From Streptomyces cirratus (GTDB taxonomy: Bacteria; Actinomycetota; Actinomycetes; Streptomycetales; Streptomycetaceae), in the NCBI RefSeq assembly GCF_014650775.1, contig NZ_BMVP01000008.1, forward strand, positions 1 to 64,000: DNA of 64,000 nucleotides, written 5' to 3'. This document shows, piece after piece, positions 1-8,486 of this stretch. Within the stretch, counting starts at the first letter, position 1; the number at the start of each line of letters is the position of its first letter. The notes under the pieces are model-generated. The model did no database searches. It was not told where the DNA came from and saw nothing but the letters and a program-made list of their open reading frames with translations. The position numbers and the translations under genes are program-made.

Positions 1-1
1 C

Positions 2-178
2 AAGGTCCCGGACCAGAACAAGGTGCCGGACAAGCCGCAGAACCCGGGCCAGGATCAGGGGACCAAGTCAGACCAGAACAAGGTCCCGGACCAGAACAAG
101 GTCCCGGACCAGAACAAGGTCCCCGACCAGCAGCAGAACCCCGGCCAGGACCAGGGGAACAAGCCGAACCAGGGATGA
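2..178 (+). CDS. C-terminal tail of a repeat-rich protein (5' end outside window)
   Basis: The open frame enters from the left edge and ends at a TGA. Its 58 residues are a hydrophilic tail built from repeats of the type DQNKVP, with variants such as DKPQNPGQDQG and DQQQNPGQDQG. The DNA repeats in step, with the unit gaccagaacaaggtcccg occurring several times. There is no hydrophobic segment or LPxTG-type sorting motif in the visible part, and the protein ends in NKPNQG. Tails like this are disordered and often sit on secreted or envelope proteins. The functional domain lies outside the window, so no function can be given. That this frame is coding is supported by in-frame repeat conservation and the absence of stops. 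Confidence 0.55.
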   Translation, partial: KVPDQNKVPDKPQNPGQDQGTKSDQNKVPDQNKVPDQNKVPDQQQNPGQDQGNKPNQG

Positions 179-358
179 GGGTCCGTCCCGTCGCCCTGGT
201 GCCAGTGGTCCGAAGAGTCGCCCGGCTGGGAAGCCCCGGCCGGGCGCCTGTCATGCCGACCCAGCGGCGTTCCGGCGCCCCGACATGACATATGTACCCC
301 ACAAGAGGTGATTCGCCGCCCTACCGAGGTGTCTGCCGCTCTCCCTAGACTTCACATC

Positions 359-580
359 ATGTCGAAACCATATGAATTCGGACCCGACGACTCCTGGGAA
401 GGCGTCGTCACCAAGATGTCCCGCGGCATGCTCGACGGCTCGAACATGTACCACTTCGTCGAGATCCGCCTTGCCAACGGCGAATCCGTCAAGGTGCGGA
501 TCAGCCGCCGGCTCTGGAAGTCGGTGACCGTCGGCGATCGGATCGTCAAGCAGCCGCACGCCGACCCGGCCAAGGAGTAG
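359..580 (+). CDS. small conserved streptomycete protein, function unknown
   Basis: A 73-aa protein starting MSKPYEFGPDD. The same frame is open 17 codons further upstream, but the inner ATG gives the compact product expected for this kind of protein. The upstream residues are low complexity. The sequence reads as a small beta-rich fold (HFVEIRLANGESVKVRI, then LWKSVTVGDRIVK), resembling the short single-domain basic proteins common in Streptomyces. There is no signal peptide or membrane segment. No clear Shine-Dalgarno sequence precedes the chosen ATG, so the start is tentative. Function is not known to me. Confidence 0.65.
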   Translation: MSKPYEFGPDDSWEGVVTKMSRGMLDGSNMYHFVEIRLANGESVKVRISRRLWKSVTVGDRIVKQPHADPAKE

Positions 581-727
581 CCCCCGGCACCGCACCCCCA
601 AGCCACCCCCAAGCCGCCCCCAAACCGCCGGGCAAGCCGTCGGGACGAGCAGCCATCCGTGAGGGGCAGCATGATGGAAGGAGCGGCCCGGGGGCCTGGC
701 GCGTGAGCAGAAGGAGGCGCACCTGCG

Positions 728-985
728 ATGACCGATCACCAGGGCGGCCCGTCGGCCCAAGATCTTGAAGAAAGCGTGCTGCTGAGGGAGCTGGAGGCCA
801 TCCACCGCACGCGCCACGAGACCCTGCTGCACGGGTCCGACGATGCGCTGGCCACCCACACGAAGCGGATGGACGAGCTGGAACGCGAGTACCTACGCCG
901 TCACCCGCAGCGCGCCCAGACCCAGGCCCGCACCCGCTCGGGCGCCCGTGCCCGCGCCGCCGACGGCCGTGGCGACGGGGACTGA
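728..985 (+). CDS. small helical protein, DUF6158-like
   Basis: An 85-aa protein with an AAGGAGG-like site just before its ATG. The core, ESVLLRELEAIHRTRHETLLHGSDDAL followed by HTKRMDELEREYLRRHP (two separate stretches), matches my memory of the small streptomycete family annotated as DUF6158. It is strongly helical with an acid/base pattern typical of a helical hairpin. The C-terminal 20 residues are Arg/Ala rich and probably disordered. No enzyme motif is visible. It stands alone between a small upstream gene and a convergent membrane-protein gene, so the context gives no function. Confidence 0.75.
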   Translation: MTDHQGGPSAQDLEESVLLRELEAIHRTRHETLLHGSDDALATHTKRMDELEREYLRRHPQRAQTQARTRSGARARAADGRGDGD

Positions 986-1032
986 GGCGACGGTGGTGGG
1001 CCTCCTTGCGGTTGCGGGGGAGGGGCGCGCTC

Positions 1033-1830
1033 TCAGCCCCCGCAACCTCCGCACCCTCCTGACGTCTCGTGCCAGCCGCCCCTTCCGCCCCGCTCCATGG
1101 GCTCCCTCGGGGGGCGGGTCAGCAGTCCGCCCTCCTCGGTGAACCGGGGGAGCTGGGCGCGCAGCGCCGACGCGCCGAATAGCGCCACGCTCAGCAGCAG
1201 CATGCCCGGATCGTCGCGCTCCGTGGCCCGGCGGGCTCCGGCGTGCTCCAGGCGCAGCCGGGCGAGCAGAGCCGCGCCGCGCGGGGTGCGCCGGGACCAG
1301 GCCCACGACGCCACCGCGGTGACGTCGGCGAGGAGGGCGAGCCACAGCCACACAGCCGTCCTTCCGCCTGCGACGGCCTCCAACGGCGCCGCGGCGAACA
1401 CCGGGAGCAGCAGGGCCCGTACGGCCCATCGCCGCCTCCCGGACATCAGCAGCCCCGCGCGCTCCAGCCCCTGGGCCGTCTCCCCGATGGCATCCCGCAC
1501 TCGCTCGTAGTCCCGCAGCCGACGGGGGTGCATCCCCCGGTAGAGCGAGCCGTACTGCGCACGGGCCACCGCGGACGAGCCGTGCGGCGGCAGCCGCGTC
1601 TCAACGCCCCGGACCGTCTGACGGAACCCCGCCTCCACCGCGCCGACGAGGTACAACTCGACCAGTCCGGTCTGCGCCGCCCCCGGCGCGCCCCCGCGCA
1701 ACAGTCCCACCTCGACCGGCGACAGCGCCCTGCCGAGTGGCCGGGCCCGCCCGCCGCTGAGCCGCAGCCCACCGGCGAGCAGCAACAGGCACCACGCCAC
1801 ACCGGTCGGCACCCCACCCGTCAAGCCCAT
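1033..1830 (-). CDS. TIGR04222 domain-containing membrane protein
   Basis: A 265-aa protein with an N-terminal hydrophobic segment (VAWCLLLLAGG), a basic central region and a second hydrophobic stretch around residues 140-180. Its C-terminus is GGCGGCGG. The order is N-terminal helix, an LSPVEVGLLRGG motif, two central helices, and a short Gly/Cys tail. This is the pattern of the TIGR04222 family of actinobacterial membrane proteins. Cys-rich GGCGGCGG tails are a trait of that family and may bind metal. I chose ATG at 1830, which has a GGGGG-type site 8 nt upstream; an in-frame GTG at 1839 would add three residues. Function is unknown. Confidence 0.75.
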   Translation of the reverse strand: MGLTGGVPTGVAWCLLLLAGGLRLSGGRARPLGRALSPVEVGLLRGGAPGAAQTGLVELYLVGAVEAGFRQTVRGVETRLPPHGSSAVARAQYGSLYRGMHPRRLRDYERVRDAIGETAQGLERAGLLMSGRRRWAVRALLLPVFAAAPLEAVAGGRTAVWLWLALLADVTAVASWAWSRRTPRGAALLARLRLEHAGARRATERDDPGMLLLSVALFGASALRAQLPRFTEEGGLLTRPPREPMERGGRGGWHETSGGCGGCGG

Positions 1831-2037
1831 GCGAACCACCCCCTGCCCTCACCTTCCCCGGCTCCCCGTCGCCCCAAGCCGGGCCGGCGGGACGGGCCCG
1901 CTGCGACGTGTTCTCCCGGCAACCGCTCACGCCGACCGGACTGCCCCGCCCACGACGACGCGCGGAGCGCCTAACTCCGCCGTCCCGGTGACTGCGCCAT
2001 CATGAAACCCCGTCAGCACCCGTGGAAAGGACCGGAC

Positions 2038-3489
2038 ATGTCGAGGCTGCGGATGGGAGAAGGCGTACTGCGCCGCAAGCCGATCGAGCACATCGATGAG
2101 ACCGAGGGCGCCCCCAGCGAGCAGCTCACGCGGACCCTCGGCCTGTGGCAGCTCACCGCGATCGGCGTCGGCGGCATCATCGGCGCCGGCATCTTCACGC
2201 TCGCCGGCACGGTCGCCCACAGCATCGCCGGGCCGGCCGTACTGGTCTCGTTCCTCATCGCCGGGGTGGCCAGCGCCGCGGCCGCCTTCTCGTACGCGGA
2301 GTTCGCCGGCCTGATCCCGAAGGCCGGCTCCGCCTACACATACGGATACGCGGTCCTCGGCGAACTGGCGGGCTGGTTCATCGGCTGGGACCTGCTGCTG
2401 GAGTACACGGCCATCGTCGCCGTCGTCGCCATCGGCATCTCGGGCTACTTCAACTTCCTCCTCACCGACACCGGCGCCGGCCTGCCCACCTGGATGCTCG
2501 GCGCGCCCGGGACGGGGGAGGGCCACCGCGTCGACCTCATCGCCGCCGTGCTGTGCCTGTTCACCGCCTATCTGCTCAACCTCGGCATCAAGAACGCCGC
2601 ACGCTTCGAGACGGTCGTCGTCGTGCTCAAGGTGCTCGTCGTCCTGCTCGTCATCATCGTCGGCTTCTTCCACATCAACACCGACAACTACACCCCCTTC
2701 TTCCCGTTCGGAGTGGGAGGCGCCTTCACCGGGGCGGCCACCGTCTTCTTCGCCGTCTTCGGCTACGACGCGATGAGCACGGCGGCGGAGGAGTCCAAGG
2801 ACGCCCAACGCCACATGCCCAGGGCGATCATCTACTCGCTCGCCATCGCCATGGTGCTGTACGTCCTCGCCTGCCTGGTCCTGACGGGCATGCAGCACTA
2901 CACGGAGATCGACCCGGAGAGCGGGTTCTCCAGCGCCTTCAAGTCGGTGGGGCTCGGCGCGCTCGCCGACGTGATCGCGGTCGGGGCGATCATCGGCATC
3001 CTCACGGTGATGTTCACCTTCATGCTCGGTGTCACGCGCGTGTGGTTCTCCATGAGCCGCGACGGACTGCTGCCCCACTGGTTCGCCAAGACGCACCCCA
3101 CCCGGCACGTCCCGACCCGCGTCACCTGGATCGTCGGCGTGGCATCGGCCGCCATCGCGGGCTTCGTGCCGATCGGCGCGGCTGCGGAGCTGACCAACAT
3201 CGGCATCCTGCTCGCTTTCGTGGTCGTGTGCAGTGCCGTCATCGTGCTCCGCTACCGGCGTCCCGACCTGCCGCGGGAGTTCCGGGCACCCTTCATGCCC
3301 GTCACCCCCGCCATCGGGGTGATCGCCTCCATCTGGCTCATCACCTACCTCCAGGTGCAGACGTGGATCCGGTTCGTGGTCTGGTTCCTGATCGGGCTGG
3401 TCATCTATTTCGGCTACTCCTACCGGAACTCGGGACTTGCCAAGGCCGCCCGGGACGGCTCTGCGGCCCGGCCGGACGGCGCCCCCTGA
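2038..3489 (+). CDS. amino acid permease, APC superfamily (cationic amino acid transporter type)
   Basis: A 483-aa integral membrane protein importing or exchanging amino acids across the cytoplasmic membrane. The first helix carries the APC-family GVGGIIGAGIF substrate-binding loop near residue 45. About 12 to 13 hydrophobic segments follow, with FFAVFGYDAMSTAAEE in helix 6, which is typical of the CAT/YfnA-like basic amino acid permeases. The start at ATG 2038 is chosen because GAAAGGA lies 7 nt upstream; an earlier in-frame ATG lacks a site. The gene is monocistronic, facing a convergent protease gene with a strong hairpin between them. The exact substrate cannot be read from sequence. Confidence 0.92.
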   Translation: MSRLRMGEGVLRRKPIEHIDETEGAPSEQLTRTLGLWQLTAIGVGGIIGAGIFTLAGTVAHSIAGPAVLVSFLIAGVASAAAAFSYAEFAGLIPKAGSAYTYGYAVLGELAGWFIGWDLLLEYTAIVAVVAIGISGYFNFLLTDTGAGLPTWMLGAPGTGEGHRVDLIAAVLCLFTAYLLNLGIKNAARFETVVVVLKVLVVLLVIIVGFFHINTDNYTPFFPFGVGGAFTGAATVFFAVFGYDAMSTAAEESKDAQRHMPRAIIYSLAIAMVLYVLACLVLTGMQHYTEIDPESGFSSAFKSVGLGALADVIAVGAIIGILTVMFTFMLGVTRVWFSMSRDGLLPHWFAKTHPTRHVPTRVTWIVGVASAAIAGFVPIGAAAELTNIGILLAFVVVCSAVIVLRYRRPDLPREFRAPFMPVTPAIGVIASIWLITYLQVQTWIRFVVWFLIGLVIYFGYSYRNSGLAKAARDGSAARPDGAP

Positions 3490-3511
3490 AAGCCCCGGTC
3501 GCGGAGGGCGT

Positions 3512-3551
3512 GCGCACGGCACCGCCCGGAGAACCGGGCAGTGCCGTGCGC
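3512..3551. terminator. bidirectional hairpin terminator between permease and S53 protease
   Basis: An 18-bp inverted repeat, GCGCACGGCACCGCCCGG, is separated by AGAA from its complement with a single G:T-type mismatch. It sits 22 bp after the permease stop and 23 bp after the convergent protease stop, so it can terminate both transcripts. There is no U tract, which is usual for streptomycete terminators. Confidence 0.85.
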
Positions 3552-3574
3552 GACGGTCGTGAGCCGCCCGGTGA

Positions 3575-4960
3575 TCAGTAGTGCCGGCCCTCCCGTGCCA
3601 GGGCCGGGACGAAGCGTGCCGCGTCGATGGTGCCGAGGCCGGTCGCCATGTCGTAGCCGTTGACCGCGGTGTAGCCGGTCACGCCCGCGTAGCTGTTGTT
3701 CGTGCCGTCGTTGACGTCCACGAGGCCGCTCGACGGCTTGTAGCCCTCGTCCTTGTACAGCGAGTACAGGGCCTCGTTGAGGTTGCCGATCCGGCGACCG
3801 GCCGCCTGGTCGGCGAGGGCGACGATGCCTGAGAACAACGGCGCGGCCTCGCTGGTACCGCCGGACACGTCCCAGCCGACCGCGGTCGGGTCGTAGCTGG
3901 AATACACCCACGCCCCGCCGTTGACGGCGGCGGCCATCGAGATGTCCGGGGTGCCGCGCCGATTGCCGACGATGCCGCGGACGCCGTTTTGGAACGCGGG
4001 CCGCTCGAAGACGTGCGACTGGCCGCCGCCCCCCGCTCCGTTGTCGTTGTAGACGCTCTCGGGGCTGAGGCGGTTGCCCTTGTCGTCGAGGTGCAGCTGG
4101 GTTCCGCCGATCGAGGTGACCAGCGGGTCGGACGAGGGCCAGGAGTTCACGCGCTCCTTGTAGTAACCGCTGCCGTCCGCCGTGCTGTCCGTGGCGCCAC
4201 CGTCACCGGAGGAGGCGAGGACGGTCACGTCGTGCGCCGCTGCCGCCTTGAAGGCGTACCGCAGGTTCTTCAGGCTGGAGAAGTCGCCCTTGTCGAAGCC
4301 CGGGAAGGTGTTCTCGGTCGCGCCGAAGCTCTGGGTGATGACGTCGCCGATTCCCCGGTCGATCAGGGACTTCTCGGCCGACATCATCTCGGGGAAGCCG
4401 GTGACGCCCTCGGTCTCCGCCACCGCGGTCTCCACGAGCACGATCTTGGCGTCCGGCGCCATGGCGTGGGCCATTTCGACGTCGAGTGTGGACTCGCCGG
4501 CCCAGCCGGTCATGTCGGCGTTCTTCGGGTCCCAGGCCGGGACGTTGCCCCACTTGACCACCTGGACCTTGCTGCTGGGAATGCCGAACTGCTTGCTGTA
4601 CACGTCGAGGTCGTGCTGGATGGTCGGCGAGCCGAACGAGTCCACGATCACGATGGTCCGGCCCTTGCCGGTGATGCCGGCCTTGTAGAGCGGGTCCAGG
4701 TGGTACGCCTGGCGGTACTGCAGCGGTCCGTAGCAGGCGATCTTCCACTTCGCCTGACACTGTTCCGTGGACAGCGGGCTGCCGACGGCGCGGACCAACT
4801 GGTGTCCGGCGACGGCGGGAACGGGCTTCACCTGCCGGCCGGCGGTGGGGCCGGCCGAGGCGGCCCCGCTCAGAGGAGTGGCGACCAGGGCGGCGCAGGC
4901 GAGGGCGGTGGCCCCTGCCGTGGCGACCGTGGCGCGGAGCCGGGGGCGAGGTATGCGCAT
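3575..4960 (-). CDS. secreted S53 family serine-carboxyl peptidase (sedolisin)
   Basis: A 461-aa secreted protease. Residues 1-37 form a signal peptide (basic MRIPRPRLRA, hydrophobic core, AGA-like cleavage region). The sedolisin catalytic set is visible: Glu156 and Asp160 in GESTLDVE, the oxyanion-hole Asp253 in SSGDGG, and nucleophile Ser370 in SGGTSEAAP. A C-terminal DVNDG/GYDMATGLG segment matches the family's calcium site. The long N-terminal activation domain of classical sedolisins is absent, as in other short actinobacterial members. I chose the ATG at 4960 because AAGGAG lies 6 nt upstream; an upstream in-frame extension lacks signal-peptide character. It probably degrades external protein at mildly acidic pH (family inference). 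Confidence 0.93.
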   Translation of the reverse strand: MRIPRPRLRATVATAGATALACAALVATPLSGAASAGPTAGRQVKPVPAVAGHQLVRAVGSPLSTEQCQAKWKIACYGPLQYRQAYHLDPLYKAGITGKGRTIVIVDSFGSPTIQHDLDVYSKQFGIPSSKVQVVKWGNVPAWDPKNADMTGWAGESTLDVEMAHAMAPDAKIVLVETAVAETEGVTGFPEMMSAEKSLIDRGIGDVITQSFGATENTFPGFDKGDFSSLKNLRYAFKAAAAHDVTVLASSGDGGATDSTADGSGYYKERVNSWPSSDPLVTSIGGTQLHLDDKGNRLSPESVYNDNGAGGGGQSHVFERPAFQNGVRGIVGNRRGTPDISMAAAVNGGAWVYSSYDPTAVGWDVSGGTSEAAPLFSGIVALADQAAGRRIGNLNEALYSLYKDEGYKPSSGLVDVNDGTNNSYAGVTGYTAVNGYDMATGLGTIDAARFVPALAREGRHY

Positions 4961-5259
4961 GAGTGCTCCTTGTGTGGGGTGGAGCCGCACGTGACGGCTT
5001 CCGTGATCCCATCGGGAGGTCATGCACAGGACAAGCACCTTTGTCACTTGATGTCGAACGCTTTGCTTGACTCCTCATCCTTTGACGCTTCCTGACCCAA
5101 TCATGGGCGGTGTCCCACGGCGGATCTGCGACGGGGCGTCCGCCCGGCCCGCGGCCGATGTGGAGCCGCTCCCATGTACAGGCCAAGGCGGTCAGCGTCC
5201 CGCGCAGTTGCCGCGCGGGCCTCATCGACGCGCGATCCCGGCCCCCGCAACAGCCCTCG

Positions 5260-5976
5260 CTACCGGCGCTTTTGTACGGAGAACTCGTTGCCGTCGGGGT
5301 CGAGCATCAGTGCCCGGGCGCCGTCGCCCTCGCCGGTGTGCGTCGCGCCGAGCGAGATCAGGCGGTCGACTTCCGCCTCCCAGCCCGAGCCCGCGGGGGG
5401 CGCCAGCTCGAAGTACAGCCTGTTCGTCCCCGTCTTCGGCGCCACGGGAGGACCACCCCAGGTGATCTTCGTACCGCCGTTCGGCGATTGGATCGCGGTC
5501 TCCTGGTCCTGGTCCCAGACCAGCGGCCACCGCAGCGCCTCGCTCCAGAAGTAACCGACCTCCTGCGCTCCGTCGCAGGCCAGTGCTCCGATGAAGCCGG
5601 TGTCGGCGAGGAACTTGTTGCCCGCCTCGATGACGCAGAACTCGTTGCCGTCCGGATCGGCGAGGACCACGTGCCCCTCTTCCGGCAGTTGCCCCACGTC
5701 GATGTGCTTCCCGCCGAGAGCCAGCGCCCTGGCCACCGTCTGCTGCTGATCCTCCGGTGAGGTGCTCGTCAGGTCGAAGTGCGCCCGGTTCTGGCCGGTC
5801 TTGTGCTCCTGGCCAGGCAGAAAACGGATGCGGATCCCGGCGGGGTCGGGGGGCAGGAGCGTGACGTCGGTGTCCGGTCCCTCGGTCGACTCCCAGCCCA
5901 GGAGCCCGGACCAGAACTGCGCGAGGCTCGACGGCCGGGTCGCACGGAAACAGATCGCGAACAATCGACTGGTCAT
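5260..5976 (-). CDS. VOC family protein with two glyoxalase-like domains
   Basis: A 238-aa cytoplasmic protein made of two tandem VOC (glyoxalase/bleomycin-resistance/dioxygenase) modules of about 115 residues each. Both modules end in the same sentence-like motif, DPDGNEFCVIEA in the first and DPDGNEFSVQKR in the second, showing internal duplication. A paired betaalphabetabetabeta fold with histidine and glutamate positions suggests a metal or small-molecule site. Substrate is not predictable; many such proteins bind or modify antibiotics. The start is the internal ATG followed by TSRLFAICFRA; the longer in-frame version adds a basic leader not seen in the family. No partner genes are adjacent. 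Confidence 0.85.
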   Translation of the reverse strand: MTSRLFAICFRATRPSSLAQFWSGLLGWESTEGPDTDVTLLPPDPAGIRIRFLPGQEHKTGQNRAHFDLTSTSPEDQQQTVARALALGGKHIDVGQLPEEGHVVLADPDGNEFCVIEAGNKFLADTGFIGALACDGAQEVGYFWSEALRWPLVWDQDQETAIQSPNGGTKITWGGPPVAPKTGTNRLYFELAPPAGSGWEAEVDRLISLGATHTGEGDGARALMLDPDGNEFSVQKRR

Positions 5977-6217
5977 ATCCCGTGCGTCCCCGATCCACTG
6001 ACGGTCGATACGGCGCCTCACCCTCCCGGCGAGCGCAGCCTAGGGCCGGCCGTGCGGCACCCGCATCCGAGTTTCCGTCGCGGCCGGCCCGGTCCCCCCA
6101 CAAGACGGGGGACACCGTCGTCAGCGGCACCGTCGTTTCCTGATGCCGACGGGGCGTTTCATGTGGCGTTTCATATGATGCCGGCGGCCTCCGCGTGGTC
6201 AGGCCGGCGGCCCGGGT

Positions 6218-7108
6218 TCACTTCTCCGTGAAAATGATCTCTCTGGCCGGGTGGGTCATCTTCACGGTGTTGTCGGCGGTGACCTGGACGATGTTGTGCA
6301 GCCCGCTGAAGAGCTGCTTGGTGTCGGGCAGGAGACGGTACTCGTCCGCGCCGCCGGCCAGGTACGCCCGGAAGCGATCCAGCGAGGGATCGTCCGGGGT
6401 GAAGTCCAAGTAATCCTTGAGGCGGCGGAACAGCTTCGGCAGCATCACCTGTCCGCTGTGGTCGTCCGTGATCGAGGGCATCCCGGTGACCGTCGCCCCG
6501 TCGATGGTCTTGTCGACACCGGCGGCCCACAGGCCCGCCCCGGCCGCCCGGGCCTGTTCCGAGGCGTCGGTGAGCAGTTCACGCAGGTACCCGGCCAGGC
6601 CGGAGTAGTACGTCGGGTAGGTCAAGCCGAGCCGCAGCAACTGGTAGTTGGCGGTCTTCTTCAGCAGCTCTTCGTCGATGGCCGTCTCGTAGCCGCTGTA
6701 CACGGGCGGGGTGGTCTTGCCGACGAAGGCCACGCACCGGCCGTGGACGTCGCTGCCCCGGGTGAGGATCCAGCCGGGCACGCTCTTGGGCACGGTGACG
6801 ACGGTCTCGTCGTCCTCGTTGCGAATGACGGACTCGAAGCCGACGAGGGTCAGCAGCTTGTCCGCGGCCTGGTGGGCGAGGTCGCGCGGCTGGTGCTCCT
6901 CGTGCGGCTTCTGGCCGTAGTGGGTCTCCAGCGCGTCGATGGCCTCGAGCCGGATGCTGACGCGGCCGTCGGCCTTGGGCACGATCGGTGCGCATCCGGG
7001 CACGAGCTTCCAGTCGGCCACGTTGTCCGCGACGAACGGAAGCGTGTCCCCGTCCGGCCGTGCGCGGTCCGTCATCTTGAACGAACCCCTGATCAGCAAC
7101 ATGGACAT
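6218..7108 (-). CDS. staphylococcal-nuclease-like protein
   Basis: A 296-aa protein. The middle third carries an SNase-like pattern: a beta segment GRCVAFVGK, a helix EELLKKTANYQLLRLGLTYPT, then SEQARAAGAGLWA, which corresponds to the final helices of the thermonuclease fold. The last 100 residues (LPKLFRRLKDYL then an IVQVTADNTVKMTHP strand pair) look like a second, OB-like module. No signal peptide is present with the start at 7108, chosen for its GGGAG site 5 nt upstream. Upstream DNA contains two 13-bp direct repeats with CACGTG cores at 7153 and 7171. Catalytic Arg/Glu pairs of true thermonuclease are not clearly placed, so activity is uncertain. Confidence 0.7.
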   Translation of the reverse strand: MSMLLIRGSFKMTDRARPDGDTLPFVADNVADWKLVPGCAPIVPKADGRVSIRLEAIDALETHYGQKPHEEHQPRDLAHQAADKLLTLVGFESVIRNEDDETVVTVPKSVPGWILTRGSDVHGRCVAFVGKTTPPVYSGYETAIDEELLKKTANYQLLRLGLTYPTYYSGLAGYLRELLTDASEQARAAGAGLWAAGVDKTIDGATVTGMPSITDDHSGQVMLPKLFRRLKDYLDFTPDDPSLDRFRAYLAGGADEYRLLPDTKQLFSGLHNIVQVTADNTVKMTHPAREIIFTEK

Positions 7109-7280
7109 GACGACTCCCACAGCGAACGGTCGAGGTCGGTGCGCATGGTCGGGCACGTGGTCGGGTCGGTGCACGTGGTCGGGGCGGGGCACGAGACGCC
7201 TGCCCCCCGCGGCCGCCGTTGATCAGAGCACCGTCGACCTTGCAGACCCTGCTCGCAGTGCCCGGACCTCACGCCCCGGA

Positions 7281-7892
7281 TCACTGCTGGCAGCGCCCGA
7301 AGGTCACGACGTACGTCCCGGCCTGGCTCGCGCCGGCTCCGGCCTGGTCGGCCGCACCCGGCTGGGCCCAGGCCCCTATCTCTCGCATCGACGGGTCGAG
7401 GATGATCTGGCGGTGGCCCCACGTGCTGACGTTCATCCACCAGTTGACGGCGGCGTTCGGGGTCCCCGAGCCGCCCCAGCCGGTGTACGTGATTTCAGCG
7501 ACGGCCCATGATCTGGGGTTGGGGCAGTAGCCGGCGGCCTTGATCCGACTTTCCGGTGTCGATCCGGTCTGGGGGTTGCGGTGCGAATCCTTGCCCGGTC
7601 CCCACCACTTGAGCGCTACGGCGGCGGCGGAGTGCTGCTGTGCCGCGGTCGTCAGGGCCGTGTTCGTGCTGAGCGCGGGAAGGCCCCTCTGGGTGCGCTG
7701 GGCGTTGATGAGGCAGAGCAGCGCGTTCCGCACAGCGCTGTCGTTGCTGCTGCCGGGAGCTCGGGCAGCGGCCGCGGCATCGCATGCGACGGCCGTCGCC
7801 GGTGCTGTGGAGACCGGCACCAGGGCGGCCGACAGGACACCGGCCACGGCGAGACTCCGTACGATCCTGGTGAGCGAAGCCTGTCTGCTCAA
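7281..7892 (-). CDS. secreted CAP-domain (SCP/PR-1, YkwD-like) protein
   Basis: A 203-aa exported protein. A signal peptide spans about residues 1-35 (RIVRSLAVAGVLSAALVPV then ATAVA). The CAP domain follows: NALLCLINAQRTQRGLPAL, an AQQHSAAAV helix with the CAP histidine, and NWWMNVSTWGHRQIILDP, which matches the second CAP histidine box. The role of bacterial CAP proteins is uncertain; some are extracellular proteases or ligand binders. The start is a TTG at 7892. An in-frame TGA lies three codons upstream and AGGAGG is 9 nt upstream. The ribosome site lies inside a 16-bp near-perfect palindrome (see finding). The cysteines in VACDAA, LLCLIN and FGRCQQ could form disulfides outside the cell. 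Confidence 0.88.
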   Translation of the reverse strand: MSRQASLTRIVRSLAVAGVLSAALVPVSTAPATAVACDAAAAARAPGSSNDSAVRNALLCLINAQRTQRGLPALSTNTALTTAAQQHSAAAVALKWWGPGKDSHRNPQTGSTPESRIKAAGYCPNPRSWAVAEITYTGWGGSGTPNAAVNWWMNVSTWGHRQIILDPSMREIGAWAQPGAADQAGAGASQAGTYVVTFGRCQQ

Positions 7893-8084
7893 GGAGGTTC
7901 ACCTCCTGGGAACATGGGGAGACGACCAGTTTGCGGCGGTGGAGACTTTCACACCGCGCAGGGGCGGCGCGTGACATTCTGCGCCGCTTCGGTCTCTCCT
8001 CCAGGCTGCCACCCGACGCGCCGACCCGCCATCCGGGCCCGGGGGCAGGCGGACCGCCCGCCGTAAGCCGCGTGTCGCGCGCGC

Positions 8085-8420
8085 ATCTTCACGGTGCCTC
8101 GGGAGTGGCCGGGCGGGTGCGTCGGGCGGCGGCCACTCGACCGCCGCGTCGACGTAGTCGCCCAGTTGGGCCCTCAGCGCCGGACACGGGGTTGTGCTTC
8201 GCGTTCCTGCTCCCCCGGGTGAAGCGCTGTTCCCGCAGCGAGAGCGCTGCCTCGATGAGCGCCTCTCGCTTCACGAAGTGCCAGTGAGGCTGCCCCTGGT
8301 CGTGCCGAGCCGGGCCGCGAGCGGCTCCACCGCGACGGCGCTGACTCCGCCTTCGCCGAGGGCGCTCAGTGCGGCTTCCGTCCAGTCGTTCGCCGAAACC
8401 GCCGACGATCTTGTCCCCTC
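8085..8420 (-). pseudogene. broken TetR-family regulator
   Basis: On the minus strand one frame encodes a TetR N-terminus (ANDWTEAALSALGEGG, then VEPLAARLGTTRGSL), and the next frame continues it as WHFVKREALIEAAL. A single missing base before the expected Tyr-Trp-His codons breaks the recognition helix region. A third frame holds LRAQLGDYVDAAVEW, which looks like the following helix. The ligand-binding domain is missing. No start codon with a ribosome site is obvious. The gene is divergent from the SRPBCC gene and a tandem palindrome that looks like its operator survives between them. One or two sequencing errors could explain the shifts, but not the missing C-terminal half. Confidence 0.75.
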
Positions 8421-8421
8421 C

Positions 8422-8463
8422 CCATACGGTAGCGTACGGTCGTATCCATACGCACCCGTATGG
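8422..8463. promoter_or_regulatory. tandem TetR-type operators
   Basis: Two 18-bp elements of the form CCATACG-N4-CGTAYGG lie 24 bp apart: CCATACGGTAGCGTACGG at 8422-8439 (one mismatch between arms) and CCATACGCACCCGTATGG at 8446-8463 (perfect arms). They occupy the gap between the broken TetR gene and the divergent SRPBCC gene, the usual place for a TetR autoregulatory operator. Binding is inferred. Confidence 0.7.
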
Positions 8464-8486
8464 AGTGTGTTCGGAGGAGGCACCGC

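Noticed and set aside
1927..3522. Minus-strand Asp/His/Glu-rich frame opposite the permease gene
   Set aside because: Typical antisense shadow of a membrane protein gene; no domain or ribosome site.
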